Assembly: GCA_003993805.1 (NCBI GenBank)
Contig: RSEF01000004.1
Span: 69,495,252 to 69,559,251, forward strand
DNA from: Himantopus leucocephalus
Taxonomy: Eukaryota > Chordata > Aves > Charadriiformes > Recurvirostridae
Length of the DNA: 64,000 bases
Direction of reading: 5' to 3'
Part shown: in pieces, positions 52,401 to 63,800 of the stretch
Layout of the letters: each line of letters starts with the position of its first letter
Position numbering within the stretch: position 1 is the stretch's first letter
Program-made: the position numbers and the translations under genes
The notes under the pieces: generated by a model
Seen by the model: only the letters and a program-made list of their open reading frames with translations
Told to the model about the DNA's origin: nothing
Database searches by the model: none

Positions 52401-54410
52401 CTACTTTCCATTGGCCAATTAATCCAATGTTTGCTGGCTTCTTCCCCTAGCTGGAGGAGATAGCTATTAGGAATTAGCAAATATAATGATATGTACATTT
52501 AATATTAGAATACAAAAAATGATCAGCACGCCACAATTAGGAAGTGGTGACAGCTTCCAAAATAAATGACACCTGTTCTGCATAAGCTATGCCACCAGAA
52601 AACTAGTCCCTCCATCTCACTTCTCACTTCCTTGAAAAGGAGAATTGAGGGAAGTTCAATGTGTTGAGGACAGTTTCTTTCACATTTCCATTTCCTTTAG
52701 GTTAGCATAGCTTATCTGAATCAAGCCTTATACATTGACTTGAAAAAAAAGAAGAACAGTAAGGCAGTGGGCTCATATGTATTTACCATATTTATTTATA
52801 AACTCAACTACACAAAAAAATGTATGAAGATAAGAATTGATGTCTTCTACAAATACCTTTTTTTACAAACATCCGATTCAATTCTTTTTTATTCAATATT
52901 TTTTATTCTATTCATCGCCTGTACTTGTTCAGAAGAAAATAAAGGCCTTGTGCAGTCTTCACAAAAGCTTGTCTAAATGACTAACCACAAAATTTTAAAT
53001 GTTAATTTCTAAAGAAATGTCAAAAAATATGTTTGCCATAACTGAGTGTTTCATTGTAATCCCAGACATCTGCTGTGTATGTCCATTCCTGATTTGAAAA
53101 CTCTCATTTACACTGTATTGTAACGTAAAGCCACGTAGTCATTGTAAAATGCGAAGCCCTAACAACTGGGCAATCTTCTGCATTTCATGATTTTTTAAAA
53201 AAAATATCAATTTTTTACTTAATCACTGACATTCATTTAGAATAGCATTAATCATTCCTCCCACTTCTTTTAAAATCAGAAAATGAATGAAATGAACACA
53301 AATCTGAAATAGCACTCTTGTTCCAAGGCTTTTTAATTTTATGCTTGTCAGTGCAAAAATCACTCTCCTGTACTTAGTGGATCCTATCACCTGAAAACTT
53401 CTGAAGTATTCGAATTTTAAGATGCAATGATCAGATGTATCATGATCAAAATCAAAATATAGTGGATGATTTAAGATTTTTTTGAAGATTTTCTCTCAAG
53501 TGCCAAATTCTTAATGCACAAATCTCAATGACATGTGAAATAAGCTACTTTTTCTCTCAAAGTCTGGACCTTTTAGAACTGTTTAAATTTCTACCCAGAA
53601 GAAAAATAAAACTCCCTGCTTAAATAATTAGTAAGAAGAATTTACAAAAATGCTTTTTCCAAGCAATAAACTGAGTAAAACTCTAGTTTGAAAAATACTG
53701 TAATTCAGATTTGTAATGCAATAAAAGCATGGATGCAACAGAACTACTGCCAAGTTCTAGATGTCCTGCCAACTGTTCCAAAGCACATGAAAATTATTCA
53801 GCTCAAAGTCAATTTCGCTATCAGGAATATTCTCCTTAAAAAGAAATCACTGAACCACAGCTTAGCAAATTGCTTCAGCATATGGATTTCCTGGGCTGAA
53901 CTAGATATACGTACAGTATGTTTTATTTTATTACAAATCTTGTCCCAAACAGATGATAGTGTCACATTATGTCAGTTAATATTTTTAGGTCTCTTGGGAT
54001 TATAAGCAGAATGAATGACAAAGTGAAGTGCTCTCCCAGGAAAAGATTCTTTCACAAGTCCCTCCATCATTATGGCAGTTAAATAATTCTGCTGACCATT
54101 GATCCAGCAATATTACTTTAACAGCCGAATTATCTGTCAATGCAGTAGCAATTAAAGAGCTCCAGAATAAAAACTGGAATTAAGCTTCAAAAATCATTAT
54201 ATACAACACATCTGTACACTGTAATAAGGAGCTACAACTTACAAATTACATTACACTACAATTACATTAAATAAGGCAAATATACAACTACATTCAGTGA
54301 AGAATACCTCATGTTCTCATGATTACTGACATCATCGTGAGTCTCAATCCCAACAAAAAAATTAATTTCAAGATTACATCAAAATATTCAAAGACTGAAA
54401 ATATACATAC
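49439..54410 (-). other. MICU3: MICU3 intron
   Basis: A 5.0 kb intron. It contains a CTAC microsatellite at about 51,838-51,853 and a long pyrimidine-rich tract on the plus strand at about 52,350-52,410. No exon was recognised. Confidence 0.85.
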
Positions 54411-54493
54411 CACTAAGAATTCTTTTTTGTCCACCATCTCATTGCCATCAGTATCAAACATGTTGAAAGCGATTCTAAAACCTGCATGTGGCT
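54411..54493 (-). CDS. MICU3: MICU3 exon encoding the first EF-hand
   Basis: After the acceptor TTTTTTTGGCAG, two bases complete Lys and 27 codons follow: PHAGFRIAFNMFDTDGNEMV then DKKEFLV, before GTATGTATA. The loop DTDGNEMVDKKE has Asp at 1 and 3, Asn at 5 and Glu at 12, the canonical EF1 of MICU3. It is essentially identical to the mammalian sequence, so Ca2+ binding should be intact. Confidence 0.97.
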
Positions 54494-55820
54494 CTGCCAA
54501 AAAAACCCCAACCATTCAATTATTTATTTCTCGGAAAGAAAGCAAATATAAAACTCTAAGAAATTATTTGGTGTCTGTTTATAAAAGACATATCCTCAAC
54601 TAATTTAAATTAGTATGTTTGTTTACATAGCAAATGCAAATCATAACATCGGTAAAACAGTATTATCCATGTTATGAAAATAGAAGGCATGCTCACAAAT
54701 TCATAGATTAGGAAAAATAGACAGTAGAAATAGAACATGAAATATCCAAGAAAAATATCTCACAATAATGGCTGGTTGGGTAGTTAAGAGTATTAGTTCA
54801 TAACTAGACTCCATTTTATGCTACAAAACACAAATTTGTAGAAAATAAGTTTTCTATGAAAACACAGTGTCCTAAAAGACACTTTAAGAAGTTTTGCAAA
54901 AAAGGTACACCACACAACTTCTGTTCAAAACAAACGATGTGTTGAAAGAGACACAGAATGTTCTTGTTTATAGGCTTGAAGTCATTGAAATTTGAAATCA
55001 GGTTACAATTTTAAATTATTTCTGAAACATAGGGACTTTGAAGGTAACTGTAAATGAAGCCTTTAGGCAACATTTTGGCGATACTCAGTGATTTGCAATA
55101 TGCATGAATTATGGCCAAAAGTTAGTCCAGATAACAAAGAAATGATGGAAGAATATTCATCGATCCAGCAGTTAGGGACTGTAAAGGTTCAGGGTCAAGT
55201 TCCTGCTCTGATTCATAAGAATAATCCAGGTCATGTCTGAAAAAACCCTAATGAATCCAATAGAAATGTTTTAATTACACACAAATGAAAGACAAGTAAA
55301 ACACTCCACAAAATACACCTCTTAAAATATCAAAAAAAAGTCTTTACCAGGCTTAGTTTACTCTAAGTTACTCTACTTCGTTTTTATGGGTGGTAGAAGA
55401 ATAAGTATTCAATTTTGTTGGTGTTTCCCAACATAAATAAACATTTACTTTGGTTTGACAGATTTTGTTTGTTATATTTTATCATTGTCTCACTGTTGTC
55501 ACACATCATGCACTAATAGGTGAAACAAACCAGTAATAATGTATATATTTCTCTTCCCCCTATATTCAGTGTCCTTTATGAACGTCAGTAAATTCAGCCA
55601 GAAATTTTGTAGGAATTTCAAAGAAGAAAATAAATTTAAGTTCTTAACTGGGGTTCAGCTAGAGTGTATGGCTCAACTTTCTCAAAATTCAGTAAAAGAT
55701 GTTGTACATAATAAAGCACTTAAATAAAACATAACACAAGATTCCAGTAAGACAGGAGAGGTTCAGCAATACATTCAGAGCTTAGAAATTTGTAAGGAAG
55801 TTTTTGGCAAAAATACTTAC
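54494..55820 (-). other. MICU3: MICU3 intron
   Basis: A 1.3 kb AT-rich intron. Nothing else was recognised. Confidence 0.85.
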
Positions 55821-55868
55821 TTGTTAAAATACATAAGAGGAATAAATATTCTGTGTAAGATATCAGAC
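55821..55868 (-). CDS. MICU3: MICU3 48-nt exon
   Basis: This short exon lies between TTTGTCTTCAG and the donor GTAAGTATT. It reads, with borrowed bases on both sides, (G)LISYTEYLFLLCILT(K). The family has GVISYTEYLFLLCILTK. It starts in phase 1 and ends in phase 1, matching the flanking exons at 59,833 and 54,411. It forms the helix leading into the first EF-hand. Confidence 0.96.
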
Positions 55869-58519
55869 CTGAAGACAAAAAAAAAGGTTATGCTGTATTA
55901 GTTTCACCTTGTCTTCATATCCTGAACTTGAAAATATGAAATCCACATAGAAGAAGAATTTTTGTACCTATTCATACTTCTGTGTACGTGACTGTATTCA
56001 ACATGGTCAATGAATTATTTGTCTAAAATATTGATCTACAGGGTGGGGTTTTTTGTTTGGGTTTGACTATTTTAGGGGAGGAACAGATGAAATATGGCAA
56101 ATAAACAACTACGGTCAGTGGAGAATGGCTCATTGAACAGAAGCTGGCTAGATTCTTAGAAGCTAATATAAATGATTAACTTGTTTTTCTTTCCGAAAAC
56201 ACCACCAATAATTCAAGACAACACTCTCTAACAGTATGAGAACATTTACTCTGAGAACATTAATAGTGCTCCCTCCTGATATGTACCGTTGGAATACAGT
56301 TCGGGACTTTATTAAGTGCTTTGTAAGTGCATGTCCAATATTAATTGAAAACTGGGCCTCATATTACTTATGAAAGCATGGGTTTGGGGTTTGGAGTTGT
56401 CTTTATATGCACATTTTCATAATCATCCCCTGAAATTTATATTAAAACTCTTACTAAATGAATGTGTAATTTTGTTAAATATTTCTAAGGCCTGTTAAGA
56501 GACATTTGTACTATCTCCTCTTCTACATTCAGAAGACCTGTAAGGTATACATTCTAAGCTTTTCATCTTCCATTAGACGTCAAAAGGCAATCACAGTGTG
56601 GAATGGCACTTCCATTTCTCTCCAGAAGTGATTAAGGCAAAATTTAAATTAGAGCTGAAGTCAATATCCAAATAGTGTGTCTGATACCATAAGCTGCATT
56701 TCTGCTTTTCTAGCTCTGGGGTAAAGAGACAACCTTGCAGAATGCCCATGCTACCATCGAAGAGAAGCATCTTCCACTTCAGTAAGAACTGAAAACGATG
56801 ACTTGCAGCTCTCCCAAAAGCCCTTAGTTCTAACGATCTTTGAGGCTCAACTAGCAAAACTGGTTCCTGATTTCTAACCAACTGATTTTGTCTGCCCACC
56901 AAAACCAAGAGTGTTAAGTCAGTCCACAATATTAGACTATTTCAAAAGAGTAAAAAAAAAAGTATGCAGATGCCTGAGAGTAAAGATGTCTATCAGCTGG
57001 GACTTTCAAAAGTTGCTGGCTGTCTCCTTGATTTCAGTCCAAGTCAGGTGCAAAAGTTTTTCTAAAATCAGCCAGATCTTTGGATGTTTAAAGATCTTTT
57101 AAAATCTGACTTAACTGAATATGTGACAAACTATGTAAATAGTCATCCGAGTTTTTTTCACTGAAAAACCTGTACAACTAAAACTCAAAACATTGTATCA
57201 TTCATGTGGATTTTACAATTATTGAACACATTTAACATCAGCACTTCCAACACTGCCCAAGTAAGAAACTTCGGCATTTTCTACTAATATTTCCAGCACA
57301 AGAAGTTCTAAATTAATTCTGTCCTGAAATAATACTCAGGAGGGACTTTCTGTCCTCTTGAATAGCTGAGATATGAAAATCTCAGGTATATTACTCTTGA
57401 ATCTGTCCAAGTATCTCCCCAAACCTTCAATCATAAAATGCTCCTCCCTAAAAGCCTGAAAGAGGAGCACCTTCAAGAGAATCAGGTCTCCTATCCTGAA
57501 ACACAAAAGAAAAAACAACCAACCACAGACATCTCCACAGATATCACAGAGAGTGGAATATAAAAGCAATAGAAAAGAAAGACAGTTAACTAAATTGTCT
57601 TTGGAACCAAATCACATACTAGAGAGAATCACTAAACCCCTCAACCTTTACCAGCTGAGACACTGCCCTCCCAACTTCCATCCCATTCATGGACAAAAAA
57701 AGGTATTTTCCCACCTTTTTATCCAAGAGCAGATTTAAGTCTCCAGAAGTAAGATTTTACTACTGCTAGTGGATCTAGTTAGGAAGGCTCCTAAGTATTT
57801 TTAATACCACCTAGTCTTTTCCTCAGTTTACACATATCTCCACACAGAAGATTGGCAAAGATTAAATGCAGGCATTTGAGTAACGCATGCTCTGTGCTTT
57901 ATCTTCTTGATTTTATACAGCAGCTTGCAGAAAATAGTTTTCAAAGGCCTGGTAGAATCTGTTTGGACAAGCAGTTATCAAGAAATCAGATACCTCAAAG
58001 GTTCTTATTGAGTGATATAAAACGTTCTTTAAGCGCCAGTCAATAAATGTAAATATGTATTTTTGTTTGTTTGATGACACCTTCTTTGTTTTAAAACAGA
58101 GGAAGAAAGTGGAATTGTCAAGTAGTCCATCAAAGGTATGAAGAGAGCAATATAAAAGGCCTTGAAAGCATTCTCTCCTTTTGTTTGTACTGGTATATTG
58201 TAGCTGCAGACAGATAGTTCTGGTTGACTGCTCTAAGTGTTATCGGAGAGAGGCTCTACATGATGATTGAACAGAAAGAAAAGCTTACACTAAGATCAGA
58301 AAGAAGAGAGGGACGTCACTCAAGAGTAAAACATAAAAATAAAACTTAAGGACAACTGATATAAATCTATGTGGCTCATCTGATTTAAATGAATCTATGG
58401 CAAAATAAATGGACATAGGCTTTTGCTACTTGCTTCATATTAAAATGTGCATTAAAAAAGAAAATGAGCAAATTAATATTGGAGTTTTCATGTCGTGTAC
58501 TAAATAAGCACTAAATTAG

Positions 58520-58680
58520 AATTAAGGAGACCTGAATTCTATTCCCATTCCTTTCACTGGCTTACTGAATGACCTTATCAGTCACAAAACCCATCATCTT
58601 TTCTTATATTATCTATAAAATGGGGTAACGGAACTCACTTTTTCGTAAACCATGATGAAAAGCTATGTAAGTGCTCAAGT
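58520..58680 (+). mobile_element. Ancient MIR/CORE-SINE-like fragment
   Basis: The plus strand shows the ordered landmarks of the MIR/CORE-SINE core in degraded form. GGAGACCTGAATTCTATTCC near 58,528 matches the box reading GGAGACCTGGGTTC. ACTGAATGACCTTATCAGTC near 58,564 matches the GTGTGACCTTGGGCAAGTC segment, and ATCTATAAAATGGGGTAACG near 58,612 matches ATCTGTAAAATGGGG. AAGTGCTCAAG follows at about 58,670. Old SINEs of this group are shared across amniotes and are sometimes conserved as regulatory elements. Identification is by eye from the consensus. Confidence 0.65.
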
Positions 58681-58876
58681 TCATTACTTATTTTACCAGC
58701 TTATGTATTTTATTACAGACTTAATAAGCAACATCCAGATATGTTTTTTTTTTAAACTGATACTGAATTAACAGGTTCTGAAGCTGAATCTTTATGTAAT
58801 TAATATTTCAAAAGTCAGCTGTTCTGACTATATAGACAGCAGCCTAGTGCAAGGATGTGCCAGCTTCTACCTTTCT

Positions 58877-58933
58877 GGAGTTCTGGCTGCAGACCTGTGT
58901 TGCCTCTCGGGAGTTCTGGCTGCAGACCTGTGT
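58877..58933. repeat. Two-copy 33-bp tandem repeat
   Basis: A 24-bp core beginning GGAGTTCTGGCTGCAGACCT occurs at 58,877-58,900 and again at 58,910-58,933, giving a period of 33. It looks like a minimal minisatellite, more GC-rich than the surrounding intron. Confidence 0.9.
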
Positions 58934-59832
58934 GAGTGCCCCCACGCACTAGACATTCAAGCCTGGGACCTTCCTCTGAGAGTATGTGCATACCTACTCC
59001 TTTAAGAAATTCGAGCTGCGTTTGAATTAGATTCATTGATTACAAGCACACGTTTGATTGGAATTTTGTTGCTGGCATGCTTATTTTAAACATTCATAAA
59101 GCGTCTTTGTTTTATAGCAAGTAATTGTAGCTGTTTCTAAATATTAAAAAAAACACTCCGCCAGACATGCCATTCTGAATATAAGCAAAGGAACATGTGG
59201 ATTATCTATCATATTATCATTTAAATGTCTGTATACAAGCCATCACAGGGTTTTTCTTCTGTGTTTCTTGTCTTTCAAGTGATAGAGCTTATTAAGAAAA
59301 AAAAAAAAAAAAAAGACACCAGGAGTGGCTGTTGGCTCTTCCTTTACCAACAGTGTGAGTTTTAAAGTTATCAAAGCCCTCATCATCTGCAGAATATAGC
59401 ACTTCTGAAACTGTCTCTTTGTGTTGTGAAGAAAATGCTTATTCAGTAATATAAGATACCATTACTGTCTTTAAAAATAAACACATCATTGAACCTATTA
59501 AAGAAAGTAGAGAGATATTGTGTCTTTATTAGAATATTCTATCTGCGGTCTGTAGATTGTTCTTCGTTACAATAAACTAAACTTGAAATATTCAAACATC
59601 AGTTTAACAAACTCAAAGATACCAATTCACTCGAAGAGGCTAGTGCTAAGATGGCATGACTAAAACACTTAGAGACTAAAGGGAACTTTTCCATGCTGTA
59701 AAATGTAGAAAACAACAAATGCTTTTTATCTTACAGAAGATGTGACTCCGATTAAAGTACAATATCACTTTAACCACAATGAATTAATAAAAGTGATAAT
59801 TTGGTTCAGGAAAATAAATTCTTATCCCTCAC

Positions 59833-59911
59833 CTTTTTCATTAAGATTACGGAAAAGTTTGGATGATCCTTTCCAAACTGGTGGTGTCTCCATAAGGATC
59901 TGATTCAGTTC
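59833..59911 (-). CDS. MICU3: MICU3 79-nt exon
   Basis: The acceptor CTTATTTTTTAG and donor GTGAGG enclose 26 codons plus one base: ELNQILMETPPVWKGSSKLF then RNLNEK. The mammalian counterpart begins ELNQMLAETPPVWKGSSKLF, so the match is unmistakable. It starts in phase 0 and ends in phase 1. Confidence 0.96.
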
Positions 59912-60770
59912 CTAAAAAATAAGATTTTAAAAAGATGAAAGTATATATTTAAATATTTAATGAAGTAGTTAACAGATTATAATACTAGGAAGTCAATATA
60001 AAAGACAAGGAACTGTATACAAATCTACCAGTTAATTTAACTTCAGTTTACCACAATGACTGTGGAAGTACTCAAGCACATACATAAATTTTGCATACAT
60101 GATTATTCCGAGAATTGCCCATCTGTATGTATACTAAGAGTTTGCAGAGTTGGAGAGAGACATGTAACATATTTGTTGCTGAAATTACTCACCACTGCTC
60201 ATATACGCTGAAGTCAAGGGTAAGTCCCCCTAGATTTCCATAAGGTGTTCATACAAGCTGCAAGCAACTTTTCTTTTAAAACACTGAACCTGAACTAAGG
60301 TGAACTTCACCCATGAATATGAACGTACTTTACTTAAAATACAGGGATACAGAGTATTTTTGCAGCTGTACAAATGCAAAAAAAAAAAAAAAAAAAAGNN
60401 NNAAAAAAAAAAAAAAAAAAGGAGGCACTTAAACATCACAAGAGGCAAAGAGTGGCATACCTATTTCAGGCAGCTTTGGATACACCTGTTACACTTAGAC
60501 ACTAAAGAAACTTAGATACAAGCTGAGGAAGGAACTGACAGAGGCTTGAGAAAGTCAGTAAATCCAACATAACACAGCTGCTCAAGTATCTTTCAGATTC
60601 TGGATTCAGCTGAGTCTGAAGTGACAAAATGAAAGAAATTAAAGTCCTCTCCTTTTTTTTTAAAAAAAAAAAAAGATTCAAAAACTCCCTTATTTCTCCT
60701 TTTACATCATGAAAGAAAGTAACTGTATCAAAATCTATGGTTATAAGGCAGCACAGGAATTATTGCCCAC
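59912..60770 (-). other. MICU3: MICU3 intron with poly(A)/N tract
   Basis: A 0.9 kb intron. It includes an A-run of about 20 bases and a G, then four Ns at 60,399-60,402, then another A-run to 60,420. The true homopolymer length is unknown. Confidence 0.85.
60399..60402. other. Four-base N gap inside a poly(A) run
   Basis: The Ns interrupt a homopolymer, probably because reads could not be joined reliably there. There is no effect on coding sequence. Confidence 0.97.
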
Positions 60771-60802
60771 CTGCTTTGAAAGGGATCGCCACTTCTTAGC
60801 AC
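60771..60802 (-). CDS. MICU3: MICU3 32-nt small exon (most 5' exon found)
   Basis: The acceptor CTTTTGTTGCAG and donor GTGGGC enclose two bases and ten codons, AKKWRSLSKQ. Human MICU3, as I recall it, has AKTWKSLSKQ immediately before ELNQ, exactly as here. The exon ends in phase 0 and expects a preceding exon ending in phase 1. The exons upstream, including the block around FMTPYDFILAVTTDEPK, were searched for up to 64,000 and not found. Confidence 0.92.
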
Positions 60803-63800
60803 CTGCAACAAAAGACAAAGTTATGAATGCACAGAATTTATCTATGCCAATGTGGTGTCACAAAAATTAGACTGCATCTATACTGTGTTTTCTAGCCAAA
60901 GAAGAGGTATTTTCCCTACCTCGTGAGGCTAAACTTCAACCTGGTTCCAAAAAATTCTCTTTATGTTATGAAAAAAATAATTAACTTAATACATACCTAA
61001 ACTCCTAACTCTAAAGAACGAATCCAGATGTATAGTTTTTAATCCAACTCCACTTCAGTGAGAGAAAATACTTTCTACCTCCAAAATCCACCATTAAAAC
61101 ATTAAAGAAGAAACAGAGGGCATGCATGTTAACCTGTGGTATCAATACTCTGAAACGAGTATTTAGTAGGAATAGCATTACAATGCAGATTGTAGGGAGA
61201 CCTGGATTTTGCCCTTTCTTAAGGAACTACTCATACCTTTTAAAGCAAATACAGAAAAAAACCCTTGAAACAACCCCAGGTGCTGAGACGCCTTTCAGCC
61301 ATTCCTAATAACTCAGATTCATTCTTCCTTTTACAGCCTCCATCGGGCTCAGCTTTTTGTAAGTAGTTTTAGCAGAAGAGCTGAAGAGGGCCTCCAGGTC
61401 AGAATTGGAACTGCTCATTAACACTGAGAACTAACGAGTAAGATTGAGCAGATGCTTTCTTCCTAACACCTTACAGGACAGGCTCCAGGAGCAGAGAAAG
61501 ATACTCGTATTCGACAACAGGTGTCCACAACCATCCACGAATTCAAAGCTTGAGGTTCATCGCCACCCTCTCAAGACAAACATTTGCACAGATTCAATAT
61601 TAAGATAAAGCACTGTGAATATCAGAATTCACAAAGGTACAAAAAGTAGCACAGTATGTGGTCAAATCTGTAACTTTTTGGTTGGTAAAGGCTCATTTTT
61701 ATAGAGCAAAACATCCTGTGGTATTAGAAATCCCTTCCTCATGATGAACTCCATGCACCATTAAATAATTATAATGATACAGGAGCTACTTACTATGGTC
61801 TTTCATTACTTCATGGTTAGAAACTCACTGAAATTTTAGTTTTACATCTCGGTAAAGGTTAGCACCAAGACTGTCTGCAAATCCCACTCTGGTGGAGGTA
61901 TATCAAACAACATCATAACATGAGCAAACAGATTTCCATAGACTTTTCAGTTCAATTTTTTACTGTTAATTATAATCTTGTCTCAAAATACTAAATAAAA
62001 TCCCCCCAAACAACCTCATTTGCCATACAAAATGATATATGTTTATGCCTACCATAAAGAGCTTGGGGAATAAATATATCTTTACTAACTTTCCAATCAG
62101 ATAATTTCACAGTCTCATACATTAGATATAGATTTTTTTTCCAGACAAGCAAATGAAAATTTACGTGTATATACATACTTCTTATAGCTCAGTATTCAGT
62201 TAAAATTACTATAGTTAGAGCTAAAGGAAACAAAATAGATTTCCTCTCCTCTTAACTGGCTTTCTAAATATATAACCATATATTCAGATGATAAAAATGT
62301 ATCAAGCATGACTGTTAATATTATATTTTCCCAAATGAAAGCCTGCAGCATAAAGGCAGCAGCAACAAGTTAATTAAAGCATTTATTTTATATTTTTTAT
62401 AATAACTGCCTGGAGTTACATTTTATAAAAGAAAATACACTCTTACCATATTGGTTAGTGTTTAATCAAAAAAGGAAGTGAACACCCTCTTGACTTTTGT
62501 AGGGTTTACAAGATTTCCAAAGTAAATCAATCACAATAGATGCATTCACTCCATCACAAATCTCATTCAGGTCTAGTATTATTAGCTTTTCTATAAAGCA
62601 GACGTAAAGAGCTACTATTATTACTCTTCAAAGGGCATTCTTGCTTTTTGACAAAACTCAAGGCCTTCCTAGTCTTCATCCATAAAAAACCCACAGGTGT
62701 ATATTCTTTTTTTTTCTGCAGAATATAGATGCTCTAGTATGTCAAACTGAATGGACTCAATTACTTACAACTTGCAACTTACTTACAAAATGATCCAAAA
62801 ATACAAAATTAGATGTTTAGAACGTATTAAAAAAACACCTTCCTTAAACTTACTGCCTTCAATAGAGCAAGAGAGAAAATTAAGACTTGCCAAAACAGAC
62901 AAAGCGGTACTTTGACAAAGCTGCAGTACAAAGGTTAAAATTAACAGTCAGGGATCAGAAGGTGGAAGTGGCAATACCTGCAGGTCATCTACTTCATCTG
63001 GTACTTCCTACTTTTCAGCCTTCTGTCCAAATGTCCCAGACAATATGACTTCTACTATACTGAAGTCATCCACTTCTACTTAGTTACAGCCTCTTGCACT
63101 ATCCCTTAAAACAACTATCTCAGTCATGTAATCTCTGATATTCGTCTATAAAACTTAAGGACATCCAGGCTAGTTTTGCCTTCAATCTCAGAGATGGACT
63201 GGATGCACAGGAAGGATTTTGCTACAAACAAGGTTTGCAACATTGAACTCAGAAGGGTGTCTGACTGTTCAACTCTCTGCTCCTTTGGCATCGGATTAAC
63301 AGAATGTTCTTGTGAGCTTAATGCTTTTTGGTTTGGTTTTGTTTTTAAAATCTGAATACCTACTGTGAGAGAGGAGGAACATAAATTTCCTTAGCATGGA
63401 AAAATCTTAATATCAAACCATACACACAGTGTGGTCAAACCAGTCAAACTGTCATAAAATGGAGTTAAAACAAAATGTTTAACTGATGTCCAGTATATGG
63501 CATAAATGCTTCATGACCTTACATGGTGAAGCCCAATTCCACAGTAACAAAAAACGGAAGACTTGGAGATCTGGGCAGAGCAAGTAGATATAAAGTGCTG
63601 ATGTGTATTTGTATTAACTTCTGTGATAAGGAATCTGCTTCCTCTCTTTTAAACTGCAGAGTAAAAAAACGAGAATGAAGATTTGCTTTCTGGTAAGATT
63701 TTCAAAGTTTGCAAGTTTTCACTGTCTAAGCTCTATCTTCTGTCTTCACTGTTACAATGAGATTATATCTTTATTCAAAGGTTACAGAAGTTTTGATCAC

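Larger units (their letters stand above)
55869..59832 (-). other. MICU3: MICU3 intron
   Basis: A 4.0 kb intron. It contains a fossil MIR-like SINE core at about 58,520-58,680, a two-copy 33-bp repeat at 58,877-58,933 and a poly(A) run at about 59,299-59,314. A 112-codon minus open frame at 56,591-56,929 has no recognisable product. Confidence 0.8.
28887..60802 (-). other. MICU3: MICU3 gene (3' part; calcium uptake protein 3, mitochondrial)
   Basis: MICU3 is an EF-hand protein of the mitochondrial intermembrane space. It pairs with MICU1 and tunes Ca2+ uptake through the MCU uniporter, mainly in brain in mammals. Twelve coding exons were found here, from AKKWRSLSKQ (a counterpart of human AKTWKSLSKQ) to the stop codon: 351 complete codons plus stop and two leading bases. 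Every junction is GT-AG and every phase matches. Two canonical EF-hand loops are present, DTDGNEMVDKKE in the exon at 54,411 and DVDRDDQLSYKE in the exon at 31,970. Residues 1, 3, 5 and 12 of both loops are suitable for Ca2+ binding. The paralogues MICU1 and MICU2 were considered, but sequence such as EVLEIEFLSYSNGMNTISEE matches MICU3 as I recall it. The 5' exons with the targeting and membrane region lie beyond 64,000. No frameshift or stop breaks the copy. Confidence 0.95.

Noticed and set aside
56591..56929. 112-codon minus-strand open frame in a MICU3 intron
   Set aside because: No family resemblance, weak possible splice sites and no matching MICU3 sequence. Length alone is not enough in a window this size.
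60230..60515. Open frames across the poly(A)/N tract
   Set aside because: Poly-Lys and poly-Phe translations of a homopolymer with four Ns. Not coding.
62861..62895. Minus-strand stretch resembling the MICU3 block FASIE followed by a donor-like site
   Set aside because: Only a few residues match, the acceptor phase is wrong and the following MICU3 residues are absent. A coincidence.
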